A stretch of DNA of 64,000 bases from contig VXCM01001560.1 of NCBI GenBank assembly GCA_014773175.1, positions 37,309-101,308 of the forward strand, given 5' to 3'. A program made the translations under genes and the position numbers. Source of the DNA: Lucifuga dentata (Eukaryota; Chordata; Actinopteri; Ophidiiformes; Bythitidae). The notes beneath the pieces were generated by a model. It saw nothing but the letters and a program-made list of their open reading frames with translations. It had not been told where the DNA came from and did not search any database. Below are positions 1 through 46,761 of this stretch, in pieces (position 1 is the stretch's first letter; every line of letters starts with the position of its first letter).

Positions 1-231
1 CCCTTTTACAGCCTTCTTGAACTGAAAATGAGACAATTCAAAAAATTAGGGGGCAGAACATTCCATAAACTAGATCCTGTGTATTAAAACCAAACTGTAA
101 CTGTGTTGTTCTGCAAACAGGAGGCTTGAGGTTACAGAGTGCGAGTGGGATAATTATGAAATTGATAGGAATAGAGTTATTCATTCAGAGTCATTCAATA
201 AATTTCACTCCTCACCGTTTCCTCACCTTAC

Positions 232-34184
<33,953 letters not shown>

Positions 34185-34192
<8 letters not shown>

Positions 34193-34241
34193 GATCAGAT
34201 CCCCAGTGACGGCTCCCTCAAAGTATTTTTCAACTCTGAAA
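34185..34241 (-). CDS. svil: svil exon 1: start codon
   Basis: Only eight coding bases: ATG at 34192-34190, AAC, and the AG of a split arginine codon, followed by donor GTATTT at 34184. Joined to the next exon this reads [13 protein letters not shown], parallel to the mammalian start. An A at -3 gives an acceptable initiation context. The 5' border is uncertain: candidate acceptors are ...GCTTAG at 34242 and ...TTTCAG four to six bases further in. The frame stays open upstream, but an in-frame stop occurs in the candidate exon at 36667-36730, supporting this ATG as the start. Confidence 0.82.
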
Positions 34242-34332
34242 CTAAGCGTTGGAAAAGAAAATTCAGTGGCATAAATATGACAAATCAAAAAAAATTGCTT
34301 TATATAACAAAGTAGAAAGGTTGTAAGCAAAC

Positions 34333-34417
34333 CGCTGGGAAGGGCAACCAGAAGCTTGGCATCGATATCTGAAATACTCTTGACCAAGGAGGTCCTGTCA
34401 CCCAAAGAGAAGTCACT
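34333..34417 (-). other. Candidate svil 5' UTR exon
   Basis: An 85-bp stretch bounded by acceptor TTCAGTTTTCAG and a weak donor G|GTTTGC. It reads openly in one frame (SDFSLGDRTSLVKSISDID), but with the preferred downstream acceptor it is not in phase with the ATG. It may be an untranslated exon or simply unspliced leader continuous with 34241. Confidence 0.4.
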
Positions 34418-34699
34418 CTGAAAACTGAATGAGAGAAATGAGTCACAAACATTTTGTCAAGATGAAACTACAGGAAATCATTCAATAAAGGAGATTTAAT
34501 CAGTGCATTAAATCTGTTTCCTTCTCAACCATAAACAGGAATATTGAAGCCAACAAGGATTGATGAGTGGGTGCTTCAATAGTAATAAAATATGTTTGGA
34601 TAATTAAATGGAAATTATAAATAAATCATAACTAGATTGTAGATTCCCATCTCAGGTATCACTCTGCCATAAAAACTTATATCAGTTATGGCAGGTAAA

Positions 34700-35990
34700 A
34701 GTAAAGCTGGCATCTCTGGAGTCACTTCCATGTGGACGAAATCCAGCTAAAGAACTATATCATCAAGTCCAGACTCTCTTCCAACATTCAGGTTCACGTC
34801 TTTACCTGAGAGCATCTGGTCACACAGTATATGACTTCATTTCTAAATTACGGTAAAAATAAGCAGACAGGGATAACAGGTCTGTTATAGATCTCAAAGA
34901 TGCTGGTGAATTGATCATTCATTTTTCAGAATCCTAATTGGTTTTAAATATAGACCTCAAATATAAAATCAAGGGGAATTCCATTGTTATCATGCTAATG
35001 CCAATATGCTATGGTTCCTTGTTAAGGGATAAAAGTTGTAAATACTAGATTGTATATCTTTATGTTTTGAAAAATTACAGCAGTAAGTCAATCGTATTTT
35101 TCAGCAATGGCTTTTCTCTAGCAGTAGTGGTGTTTTCCTGCTGAAGGAGGAGAGAAAACAGAGAGAAAACACTTTAAGCTAATGCTAAAGAGGGCTTGGC
35201 GTAAAGGGTTCCTGCAGGAAGTATTATGGCTCTTATTGCCATGTGAACAAAGTGTCTTAGGATAAGCTTCTCCAGGCATCTCCAGCTTTTAATGCTTATC
35301 AGGCATAAGAGGCTAAAGCATTCTAGTAAACCTATAAGCCTATATCTTTTGTACATCCCTGTCTTGATGACAAAGCAAATACCAGGCAATGTGAGGGAAA
35401 ATCTTTGGAAATGTTACATATCCCCCCAAAAAATAATAATTTCCATATCTCCACTTTGTGTCTTTAAAACATCAGTCAACAAAGAATTTATTAGCTGCAA
35501 AAGTTGCAAACATTGCTTTTTTCATTTGTTGTATTTATCTTTGGTTTGGTTTGGTTTCACATGGGGAAAAAAGTAAGAACTACCGGCAAACAAAATGTAC
35601 TGTATCAACAGAAGCTGTGTGAGAACTTTTGCTCTGCTCATTGTCTGAAAAGTCGGAGAGGCAGAGCACGAAAATCAAAATAGGAGGGAGTTATTGTGTA
35701 GCATGAAATGGAAGCATATGTATGTTCCCAGAGTTCTATGATCCCCAGTTCAATATTCTGTTAACACACATTAAATGTGTGTTAACAGACTAACCCTAAC
35801 CCATTATGTGCTATATTGTGCTATATAGAGCTAGGGAACATAGAAATGACTCTGCATGAAACAATGACAATTTATATACAAACCTAGCTGTCATCAAACC
35901 CATGACAGCAGAATGCCAAAATGCAAGAAAACATTGATTAGACCGTATTAAGAAGACTTACAGCTTCCAGACAGCTGAACAGGCGAATGG
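34700..35990. other. svil 5' intron sequence, no gene seen
   Basis: AT-rich single-copy-looking DNA. Short TTAGGG-like units near 35790. Nothing else supported. Confidence 0.4.
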
Positions 35991-35994
35991 AACA

Positions 35995-36410
35995 CATATT
36001 GAGCACAAACAACATGCTAACATTCAACATGTTAATCCAAAAACATGCTAGGTAAGCTTGATATGTTATGACCTTTTCACAGCATTCGTTTGATTTGCAA
36101 CAGGTAATCAAAGATGTAGTTTTACTTAATATTAATCACATGCATCTGTCTCTGTCCGGTTCTGGATCAATAAACTGATTGTCTTGCTGTTGGTTCAGAA
36201 GTAGTTGGCATCATGTTCACACCACAAATTAAACACTCCAGAGTTTGTTTGTGACCGGATTGAACTCACTTCCTCAAAAGTGTCTTCTTGTAGTTGTTCT
36301 GGTTAGTAGCCAACTGGGTTCAGACCTGTCTGAACGAATCGCACCAAGGCGGAAACAAAACCTAGTCCGATTTAACCAAACTTAACGATGTTGGTGTGAA
36401 AATATCCCAT
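35995..36410. mobile_element. Second copy of the 16343 element
   Basis: Shares AACATGCTAACATTCAACATG, TAAGCTTGATATGTTATGAC, ATGTTCACACCACAAATTAA and GGTTCAGACCTGTCTGAACG with the element at 16343-17757, but has no hAT insertion. It therefore shows the empty state of that element. Confidence 0.6.
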
Positions 36411-36666
36411 TATCCATTTATCTCCCTCATGTTTCCTGTCACTCTCAGCTGTCTAACAGACAGTATGTTGAATTATCAACTGATCATTAAGCACAAGGCA
36501 GGAGAAAAAAATGACAATAAAACACATCTGACTGCTCTAATGAGTTCATCCATCTGACATCAACCCTGAAAAAATGTTTTTTTAAACAGTTTCAACATAT
36601 ATACTGTACAGGAACTGAAGTGTATGTATGGTGATTATAAATGCCAAAACCACTCTCTTCCCTCAC

Positions 36667-36730
36667 CTTAAGGTTTCTGTTGGAAATGAGACTGAGCAGC
36701 AAAGTTTGGCAGGAACTTTAGATCTGAATC
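36667..36730 (-). other. Candidate svil 5' UTR exon, 64 bp
   Basis: Acceptor TTTTCTCTCTGTAG and donor GTGAGGGAAG frame 64 bp. Read in the frame that leads into the downstream ATG it contains TAA, so it should be untranslated leader. Splice sites are good on both sides. Use is inferred only. Confidence 0.5.
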
Positions 36731-36812
36731 CTACAGAGAGAAAACAAATCTGAGTCAAAAACATGAAAAACAGACAAAAATGACAAAGAAATTTACATTC
36801 CAGTGTCTTTAT

Positions 36813-37373
36813 GCTGCGTTCAACAGACCTCGGAACTCTGATTTTTCCAACTTCTTACTTGGAAAAATGAACGGCACTTGAAGTAGGAGCTCCGGCTGGG
36901 AAACTCAGACCAAAATTATCTACCCTGACTTACCGAGTGTGACGTCACTCAACATGGCAGCGCCCGTGAAAGTGAGCTTTGTGAATGGAAATGATCAGCG
37001 AAAAGGTGAATAAAGTATTTTTTCTTGTATGAAATTGAAAGAAAAAGGTCAGAATATATCATCAAGTTAACTATCTGTTTTGTATAATAACTGTTTGCCA
37101 CTGATGTGTAAGTGTAAATAATTTCATATTACTACTTCTCTGCACAAAGTTTAATACCCACTGTGATTAATATCATTGTAAAACAACACAACCAAACAGT
37201 CCTGTAGTCTAACTTTACTTTAGTTAGCATTTATTATGAAGTTTAATTAATTTTACAGTATTTATTGGTGTTCAGCTATGCTTTTTTGATTACATTTGGC
37301 TGGAACGGTTTGAGTTTGGAAGTTGGAGCTTCCAACTGGGAAAAATTTGACTTCCGAGGTCTGTGAACGCAGC
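36813..37373. mobile_element. Inverted-end DNA element
   Basis: Left end GCTGCGTTCAACAGACCTCG GAACTC, right end GACTTCCGAGGTCTGTGAACGCAGC, with TTCCAACTTC/GAAGTTGG pairing inside. About 560 bp, no coding capacity. Target duplication not clear. It lies 80 bp from the candidate leader exon 36667-36730. Confidence 0.7.
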
Positions 37374-38145
37374 ATTAGTCTGACATGAGAGTGTCAGAAG
37401 AGCAGCTGGCATAAAATAAAATCTCCAATTTAACAGCATCATTCTATATGTACAGCTACTTCTTCAGCATGCTCAGGCTTATTTCCGCTACCAATGAAAA
37501 AATTAAAACACTTTAAAAGGAAATAGTGACAGTGAGAGGTTGTTTTTTCAGCAGTAAACATCAACAATGTGACTTTCAGTTCTGCCAAGAATTTTACAAC
37601 CTTAGTTTAAGTCACCTGTCAAAAACATTATTTAGAAAGTTCACTTGTGTCACAGCAAAGGCAGGTTGTAAAATCGTGTCCCAGTATAGGAAACAGATCG
37701 TGTTACTGCTCCAGACGCCTCTAGAACACCTCCTGCTTATTTTGGCCACCAAAGAGTGTGTGCCAACAGCATGACAGGTGATCTTTGGTAGGACATCAGG
37801 TGTGGAAGTGGGAGGTGGAGACACTTGATTAAACATCAAGTTCAAGGGCTTATCAGAGACTCTAAAACTTTGTATTTTCTTATATTTAAGGACTTAAAAG
37901 TGACAGATTTTGAAGTAAAATGTGAATCCAGTCAGACATCATAGTGGCCCTGGTTTTAATTTCTATAGAAAATAAGTTGTTTTAGTTAAAAAAAAAAAAA
38001 CAACAACAGATTTTTCAATTTTATGTCGATAAAATTATCTATTGTATCTCTTGCCTCGAGGTGTGAATCCAAGATGGAAAGATCATCATGAGGACTTTGG
38101 TGCTATATTTTCATAGAAGCCATACATTAATGTCAAAGCCTTTAA

Positions 38146-38791
38146 AGGACCATACCAGCCATTTTGCATGTTTTAGCCTAATATATCCAATTTTCATACA
38201 CATAAGGTTACTGACAATCATTTTCCAAAGCATACTACTGGAACAGTGAATTAAAAATGTTTTTCCTACCTTCCAGACTGCCATTGGTTTCAGTTCATTC
38301 TGGTACGCTATTAAAATCAACTTGTTGATACTTGAAACGTTCTTGGGATAGGTAATCCATCATCACCAACAAGATGTATATTCAGGGTTTTTCGAAGTTT
38401 TGAAATTTTACCGCTTAAGCACAATAAAAAGTGTGGAGTGAATGTATGCCTCCATCAGGGAACATAGTCCCAAAAGAAGACCTGCATTTATGGAAAAATT
38501 TAAACAACTTTGACTTCATAAAGCTATGTAACTATTAGCAAGCGAAACATTGATTTTTAAGGTGGGTCTATCGCTTGAATATTTGATTTTGAAATATTAA
38601 GAGATTTTGCAAAATATCAGGAAAGCTGAAATATGNTTGAATATTTGATTTTGAAATATTAAGAGATTTTGCAAAATATCAGGAAAGCTGAAATATGGTT
38701 TTTATGTTTTGGGAAATGATTGTCAGTAACATTACGTGTATGAAAATTGAATATATTCGGCTCAAACATGCAAAATGGGTGGTATGGTCCT
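38146..38791. mobile_element. TTAA-family MITE, near full-length
   Basis: Starts AGGACCATACCAGCCATTTT after TTAA, ends GGTGGTATGGTCCT before TCAA (a mutated TTAA). Ends pair for about 40 bp (GCATGTTTTAGCC / GGCTCAAACATGC). Contains the junction duplication N38636. In the large svil 5' intron. Confidence 0.85.
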
Positions 38792-39520
38792 TCAAAATAT
38801 TGTTCTTTTTTTTCTCAAATCCACAAACATTCACGATCATCAAAGCCACTGGATATCCTGTGGAGGTGTATGTGCAGTAATCTCTCTCTGAGCTTTTTTC
38901 GTGTTCTGTTCTCAAGCCCATGTGCAATAGGCTTTCCTCCTGAACAAAACAAAACATACAGACTGCACAAAGCACACGGTTGACAGTACCAGAGAGCCTC
39001 TTAAAGAGCTGACAGTCTCAAACTGAACATGATATAAGAAGACAGATTTTTTATAAATACTGACAAGCAAGGCAGAAGTGGAAAACAGAACACAGAATGA
39101 TGCTTTTAAAGGGCATTTCATGTAGAATTTAACATCTGAGAAGGAAAACCAGGAAAAAGCACAACTGACACGACATGACTGCACCACATGTTGAACGTAT
39201 CAGACCGATAAATAGGTGCAATGAAAACCATAACCTCATTTAAAACCCACAGCCACATATAAGCCAGTACTGTACTATACATGCTCATACGTCGCCCCTT
39301 TAAGTTTGTCATTGCATGACACAGGGATGCCATAAATCCCTGCTTTCATGCTTCAACAAAGCAAAAGGAAGCAAAATAAGCAGCAACAATCTCCTCTTTG
39401 CACACCTGGCCAAGATATCTAATTGCTTTTCACCCGTCACAAAACTCTCTAAGGAGTTCCTCCATGGATGAGGGTATTCATATGAGCTAAGACAGCTATC
39501 CTACAGCCAGAAGGCCTTAC

Positions 39521-39600
39521 CTTGGCCACAGAGCTGCACATGGTTCACATGATCACTAGAGATCCGTGGGTTTTGAAACATGTTTAGGGAGAGAGGAAGA
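39521..39600 (-). other. Candidate alternative svil leader exon (3' border only)
   Basis: A good donor AAG|GTAAGGCC lies at 39520. Upstream is a C/T-rich stretch (39590-39720) that could be a promoter-proximal leader or a polypyrimidine tract, so the 5' border is undetermined. A short frame MFQNPRISSDHVNHVQLCG ends at the donor. A GA microsatellite with an assembly gap lies upstream at 39785. Confidence 0.3.
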
Positions 39601-39784
39601 GGGACGGGAGGAGGATACCCCACTGCTGGACTCCCCAGGCGGGGGATGGCAGCGGCGGAGACGAGAGCAGCAGGGAGACATGCAGGGATGGAGGTGGTGA
39701 CACGACCACACACAACCAACCACAACGAATACCCCGGTCACACAGCAAGGTACAGCCAACACACACTCACAGCTATGTGAGGGN

Positions 39785-39825
<41 letters not shown>
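39785..39825. repeat. (AG)n microsatellite
   Basis: About 20 AG units bordered by N39784, so its true length is unknown. Confidence 0.9.
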
Positions 39826-39827
<2 letters not shown>

Positions 39828-40495
39828 ATGGTAAGGTGCTAAAGCAGCTCAGAGCCCTAATCAGATTACAAGCAGAAATTAGCCTTGATGATAAAAACTC
39901 TGGAACAGGATTGGAGGAGCAGGTCAGCAGGGATGAGAAGGAGTGGGGGTATTGGGTCTAAGACTACTGGAAGTTAGATAGTAGCTTGACCTTAACACAC
40001 AAACACACACAACATACACACATCAACCAAAATTGCCAGTTGCCTTCGAGTTACAAATGCAGCCATGCAAAAATTAAAGCCAGTCATTAACCCGGTAATT
40101 AATTCATGTTATTGTGCTTAATGAATATCCTGCACCATGTGAAATGTTCTTAGTTCTGCTTTGGAATGCAGCTGAAGTCTGAGTCTGCTCGTGGCATTAT
40201 GATCCATTACGGTCGGAAGGCTTTTACAGAGCCCTGCCTCAGTGCCAATTCAGTCAGTCAGAAAGCTTCTATTAAGCTGTCACGTCTCATGCAGTAAAAT
40301 GGTTTTCATAGTTTCCAGCATCGTACAGAAATCACATGATTCATGCTGCACGAAGCCAACGGTCTGCAGCTTTGAGGTTTTTAAAGGTGTCGTTATAAAT
40401 GTCTGCCACAATGACCAGCGCTAATTGAATTGGGTCTTATTTTGTTTCAATTTCTGACCTTCCTCATCTTTCTCCTCGTATTTCTTTACTCATGT

Positions 40496-40498
<3 letters not shown>

Positions 40499-40532
<34 letters not shown>
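40499..40532. repeat. (CA)n microsatellite
   Basis: Sixteen CA units. The surrounding 39.9-41.9 kb shows no gene; a T tract with N41642 follows. Confidence 0.9.
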
Positions 40533-40534
<2 letters not shown>

Positions 40535-41994
40535 TGCACAGAAGATTATATATATTCTATCTCATTCCCACTAGTTGGCCTGATCTCACAGCAGAGTCGT
40601 ACCATTGAGTTGCTGCACTGCAGACACAATCTTACCTAAGGGATAAGAAAATCATTTGTTGAAGCTTTACATCAGTGTGATGGAGATGTATTTGAGTCAG
40701 ATTAGGAGACTGGCAGAGGAGGTGATAGAAAGCGTCCTGTACCCAGAGGGTCACAGGGTCAATTCTCACAAAGGATTCTGACTCCCCAGCCGTTCCAGGG
40801 GCTCTAACCAGGGCCATTATTGTACTTTGAACCTTCTGATAAAATATCTGCATAAAACCTATGTAGAGGTTGGTTGGTAGAGAAGAACCTCTTTCTTGTG
40901 AGTATAATGATTATTTTGATGATTGATTTTTAAAAAGCTATATATATATATATATATATAAAAATCAGACTTGTGCAAACTCCTTTACTTTTGATATTTT
41001 AGGTAGCTGACCAATTACTTTCTCCATTTCTGGAATATTCCTCTTTAGTTTCTTTTTTTGTCCATATCCATTTGAAATTTTCTACTACAAAGACATTTGG
41101 ACTACAGATCTTAAAGCCCAATTTCAATGTTTTGCCTCTATTTGTTCTTTTAATCGCCTCTTTATATCTTCTTTTTGTTTAAGCAGACAGCATATGACGT
41201 TATGAATACAATACAGTATGATGCCTTACAGAGTTAGCAGATGGTAGATGGAATACACACACTGATGCAGATTACATCATTCTGAGCTTTTACTCTAAAT
41301 ACTCTTCCAGACATTGACTCCATCTGATGCTTTTTCTCACCCTTTCACACACAAACTCACCCCGTCCTCCCCTCCCTCCTCACCTCCCGCCCTGTCCCGG
41401 TCTGTCTCTGTAGACGCCCCTAATAAGGCAACGTGTGTTGTGAGTGGCTGCCTTGGGGAGAGGTCACTCTGTCGGCCCGTGTTTACCAGGGGACCGTCTC
41501 CGTCTCCTGCCGTGTTTTCTTTCCCACTCTTACTCCCTTTTTATTTCACAGATTTGTCGTCCGTCTCATCTGACTGTCTTGCCCCTCCTTCTCATTTTTA
41601 TCAAAACCTTCTCATTCCTCATCTCCTTTTTTTTTTTTTTTNTTTTTTTTTTTTTTACTCATCTCCTCTCTTTGCTCCTTTTTCATCTGTTTTATTTTTC
41701 TGTTTTAATATTTTAGCCTCACACACCCATCTTCCTGGCAGCCTCCACAGAAAAACATGATACATGTCCCCTCATGTACTCTCTGTCTTGCTGACTGCAT
41801 ATAAATTTATAATTCAAAACAGGCCTCACATGATGCTTTACTTCCTCGAACCTCCAGCTAAACAAGTCGAGGTGACCCGGGCATCATGACTCGTACAAAT
41901 AAGTGAGATCTGGTTTTGCACAACTAGCTAACCAAGCTACAGCAATTTGTTGACTAATGTTATGCAATCTCATTGTGGTGATGAAGACCCTTAA

Positions 41995-42571
41995 AGGACC
42001 ATATCACCTGTTTTGCATGTCTGAGTCTAATATATTAATTTTTCATACACATTACGTTACTGACAATCATTTCCCAAAGCATACTACTGGAACGGTGAAT
42101 TAAAAATGTTTTTCCTACCTTCCAGACCGCCATTGGTCTCAGTTCATTCTGGTATGCATTAAAATCAACTTGTTGATACTTGAAACAATCTTGGGATAGA
42201 TAATTCATCATTGCCAACAAGACGTGTATTCAGGTTTTTTTGAAATCCTGTAATTTTAGTGTTTAAGCACAATAAAAAGCGTAGAGTGAATGTATGCCTC
42301 CACCGGGGAATATAGTCCCAAAAGAAGACCTGCGTTTATAGAAAAATTTGAATGATAATGACTTCATAAGGCTGCGTAACTATTAGCAGGTGTAACATGG
42401 ATTTTTAAGGTGGGTCTTCGCTTGAATATTTCATTTTGAAAGATTAAGAGATTTTGCAAAATATCAGGAAAGCTGAAATATAGTTGTATCCTTTGGGAAA
42501 TGATTCAGTAATGTAACATATAAAAATTAAATATATTAGGCTCAAACATGCAAAATCATCAGTATGGTCCT
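41995..42571. mobile_element. TTAA-family MITE, first of a fused pair
   Basis: Starts AGGACCATATCACCTGTTTTG after TTAA (41991-41994), ends ATCATCAGTATGGTCCT before a TTAA at 42572-42575. Very similar to the copy at 38146, including the GTGAATGTATGCCTCCA stretch. Confidence 0.85.
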
Positions 42572-42575
42572 TTAA

Positions 42576-42760
42576 AGGACCATACTGATGATTTTGCATG
42601 TTTAAGCCCAATAAATACTACTCTCAGATATGTGATATGATTGATAACCATTTTCCAAATCATAACGCCACATTTTGGTTTTTCTGTTATTTTGCCAAAC
42701 CCTACACTTGTACCAGTGTTTCAAAATTAATACATAAGTCAACAGGTTGAAACTAAAATT
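42576..42760. mobile_element. TTAA-family MITE, second of the pair (truncated)
   Basis: Begins AGGACCATACTGATGATTTT directly after the same TTAA that ends the previous copy. It follows the family for about 180 bp, then stops without a right end. Confidence 0.75.
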
Positions 42761-43780
42761 GAACCACACACCAATCTAAGACATTAAAGACAACAGGAAA
42801 ACATAGACACGGCAGGGCGACCAATAACTGTGTGACTCATGTCAACACATCAGAGCAGCTAATCAAGTTAAAGCAGCACTGACAAGGGATTTATTCTGCA
42901 GAGTTTTCAAATGGAAACTGGCATCATGTGATCTTTTGTCCTTTCTGTCTTTATACACTCCAAACTTTAGCGTGCACAATGCTCTATGAGGACTGATTGA
43001 TAAGTTCTGAGCTTGACACTGATCCTGAAGTTAGCAGGGGCTGTAGTTCAATAGAAGTAACATAATTCCTTTAGCCTTTGCACATTAGCTGCATTCACTT
43101 GCGCTATATGATTAGAAGTTACAGGTTCCAGAGATACGCAAGGCTCTTTGAGCTTTACAAATAAGGCCAACAGGCTCATAATGATCATATATTTACATCT
43201 ACTTCCTGGCAGCTTCCAAACATAAAAAAGGCTGTAGATAAAACCCGTCTGACCTCAAATTATGAAGTCGTATCACCTGTGGAGGAATTTTTGGACAGCC
43301 AAGAGAGGAACTTCTATTAAACTGAGCATCTTAGAAATGTACTAAGTGTCCCTGGAAACTAAATGTTGTGTAAAATTGCATTTACAGGTACAAATTACTT
43401 TGGGAAAACACACTTTCTGAACTGCTGAAGATACAGTGTTTTATTCATTTTGAAGCCATTTAGCCATTTTTTTCAAGAGTTTATATGTGGTGCTTCAAAT
43501 CAAGCAGGAGCGTTGTCAAAAACTGGGACTGGAAAGTGAAGCTATTGGGGATCAAACCTGCATCTCTTACTTGGAGTTACTTTGAGTGTTACCTTAGAGC
43601 GTTCAAAATGCAAAAATCCCCTTTGAGCAGGTCAAAAGTTCCTGAAAGTTGTTCCTCCACCCTGGCTTTATTAGGAAACACTCTGTGTTTAGATTAGCCT
43701 GTACGAATGCATTTATGTACAATCAGCACATAAACATATACATGCACAAGACAAACATATGCATACAGTGTACATGCAGA

Positions 43781-43784
<4 letters not shown>

Positions 43785-43814
<30 letters not shown>
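43785..43814. repeat. (CA)n microsatellite
   Basis: Fifteen CA units. No gene in 42.8-46.4 kb. A GA-rich stretch at 44000-44110 is printed twice around N44047. Confidence 0.9.
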
Positions 43815-43818
<4 letters not shown>

Positions 43819-45698
43819 GAGAACTTCTTCCAACTAGCCTTCTTCCTTAAACATTTACTCTGGCATTCGCCCATAGATCCAGATCTGCGTTCTTCTCTGC
43901 TGCCTTGCTTCAACTCTGCCTGACACTCAGAAAGCTGCTGCTCTGCTCTTATAAGGATATTGATGAGTCTGCTGCTGAGGAGAGACACTTAATAGAGGAA
44001 TGAAGAGAAAGAGAGAGGGTGAGAGAGAGGGTGAAGGAGGAAGAGTNAGAGACACTTAATAGAGGAATGAAGAGAAAGAGAGAGGGTGAGAGAGAGGGTG
44101 AAGGAGGAAGAGTAGGATTTCATGCCAGAAACGGTGACTTCAGGTTTTTGGCTGTCTTGCTTTAAAGCTGCGTCACTCAGGAACATCTTCACATAACAAA
44201 ATGAGCCGAGTGTGTCAGAGCAGGTAGATCTTATGTATTTCAGGAGTGAGACATGCCATATATCAAACCATCAAAAAAAAAAATCCAAAACTGCTCAACA
44301 TACACAGCAACACCACATACTGGCCAAATATAATCCTTAAAAATCAGTTAATCATGGTTATGAAACTATAATTCTGAGACCATTATAAGGTATTCAAACA
44401 CTCATGTTATTTACTGACTTCACTGATCCAAACTCAAATTCTTCTGACATGTAAAATCTGTGTAACAACTTCCTGTACTGTAACGCCTTCAATGCAACTT
44501 AATCATGTTAATAATCCATATATTTGAACTAAAATTCCATCCAATATTGTCGTCAACAACTACAAAATGACTCCCACATGTATTTAATCTTAGATCACAA
44601 CTGTTTAGATATTTTGCTATTTTTTTTACTCGTGCTTTGATTCCATTTCCCTGCTGAATGCAATTGTGCTACTTCAATGACCTTATTTTACTGTGGGAAT
44701 TTACAATCTGAACAGTGTATTTGTATTCAAGGACAAGTTAAGCTGAGTGTGTATAACTTCTAATGTAATACCAAATACATACCGCTGTACTACACTAACA
44801 GTACACACAGTGATTCCACATTAGACTCGTTATTATACAGTTATACACTAACAAGCTACATGCTAGCAGCTACATGCTAGCATCTATTCAGAGAGAGGCT
44901 GGCGTGTTTGCAGCTCTGCCTTCTGTCATACTGGGTGCTGATGGTAACTGTATACAGTGGGAACATTCAGAGACGGTGCTGAGTTCAAGCTTCAGGGATA
45001 AGTAGGACGTTATGTTTTCACCCATGCCTGTTTGTTCGTAAGATTTCTCATAAAGGTACAAATAAATTTTGATGGAATTCAGGCATAGCGTAGTGAAGTA
45101 CTCATTGAATTTTGGTGCCAAATGAGATCCAGGATTTTTTTTAATGATTCGTTAACATTATGCGATGGGACTTTTTTTTTTTTTTCCAATATTTTGTCAA
45201 TGTCTTCAAAGTTATCTAACTATAAAGGCAAAAATCTGTCTGTCTGTCTGTGGCACTAATATCTCCAGAATACATTATCTCTGTATGAGCTTGGTATTCA
45301 GCAGGTTCATTACTCAGGACCTAAGGACGTGCAGTGTTATGTGTGAAGTTGTCTGGATGAGCAGTTCTCGAACTGAGCTGTGCCGGTAAAAAGTAGTCCG
45401 CGCGGCAGGATACGCTCCAGGCGGCAGCATATGCTCCGCTCCACAGGCATTGCAAACAAAGCTAGCTCATAAGGATGTGCAGAACTAAATGATGGCAGGC
45501 TGCAGCGCACACCATGCAGTCTGGCTCGTTCCAGAGAGGCACGTTATGAATGGATGCTGCACTATACATCTAAATGACAGTCAATAGGTGCAATTTGGTC
45601 TGTATCCAGATGCATTTTAAAAACTATTGCTTCTTATAATAACAAATAAAGCAATTAATCCCTTTTTTTTTTTTTTTTTTTTTTNTTTTTTTTTTTTT

Positions 45699-45840
45699 TT
45701 TTTTACCTCCAAAGGTTATTTTTGTCTGCATCTGTTGTTTGGTTGGTTTGTTTGTTAGCGTATTACTCAAAAAGTTATGAACCAGTTTTGACAAAATGTA
45801 GAAGTTCTCCTTATCCCAGTACTTATGATAGGTACTGTAA
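45699..45840. repeat. Dispersed repeat end (CTCCAAAGGTTAT type)
   Basis: ACCTCCAAAGGTTATTTTTG...GTTTGTTTGTTAGC...ACTCAAAAAGTTATGAACC resembles a repeat widespread in fish genomes. A related end (...TTTTTTGGTGGAGGTAATGA, CACCAAGTTTTGTAAAAATC) is at 52541-52700. Class unknown. Confidence 0.4.
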
Positions 45841-46481
45841 CTACAGCTTTCAGTACAACTTAACTTTTTAAAAACTACATCATTAGATCAAGCTGAATCC
45901 TCAAACAGCCTTGGCAGAGGTAGGCGTTCTATAACGAGGAGTCTTCTTGCTGCTGCGTGAGCGCGTCCTTCACAGGCTGACACTTTTATCAGGCATTTTC
46001 AAACATCCTTCACAGGAAGAGAATGAAGAAGGGAAGTAAAAGGAGTTGCTGATGGCTCTAAAGTGGAGGATTATTCACGTATGACACAATTGCACAATTT
46101 AGGTTGCTGCACCGTTCACAATGGCTGAGTGTGCACTAATAAATTTCAAATTGCAAAAATGTGCATTTGCAAAAGAGACAAATCTGCAAGAAAGACAAAT
46201 GAAGACTCAACTCTCCGACTAACAAAAGAAATAAAAATTGCTACCATAACAGAGAATATGCATATTTGTACATACTGTATGTAGGTGAGTTTATTTATAC
46301 AATATATGAACGCAATGCATGTGACTTATAACATTTAGAGATCTGTGCAAGTCTGTATGCTTATATTAGAAATGAAGAGTCTTGTGGTGGGGGGTCAGGC
46401 CTGGGGGGGCCAGTAAACCTGTCTGTTCATTTTGATGGGTGCAGCAGGTGCACCAGGACACCAAGCAACTGCAGCCCTGAA

Positions 46482-46524
<43 letters not shown>
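46482..46524. repeat. (CA)n microsatellite
   Basis: About 21 CA units immediately left of a possible but unsupported acceptor on the minus strand. Confidence 0.9.
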
Positions 46525-46526
<2 letters not shown>

Positions 46527-46761
46527 TAAAAACAAAAGTATGGAGAAATGACGCCTGGTCATAGTTGCAACAACACTCCAGCCAAACACACAGCTGATAG
46601 ATCAGCTGCACACACACATGTAACCGTGATCTGGAGCGTGGAATGCTAATACCCGTGTGGTTATTTGAGACGGCGCAAAGCAACCAGAGGAAGTCTGGGT
46701 TGGTTCTGTACCAGAATCCACACAAGTACTTATGAGTTGTGTTTTTTGGAGCAAAGTTTAA

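Noticed and set aside
46366..46490. Possible exon after the CA repeat (GCSCLVSWCTCC...)
   Set aside because: Acceptor-like CTTCAG only, cysteine-rich low-complexity translation, no donor in a useful place.
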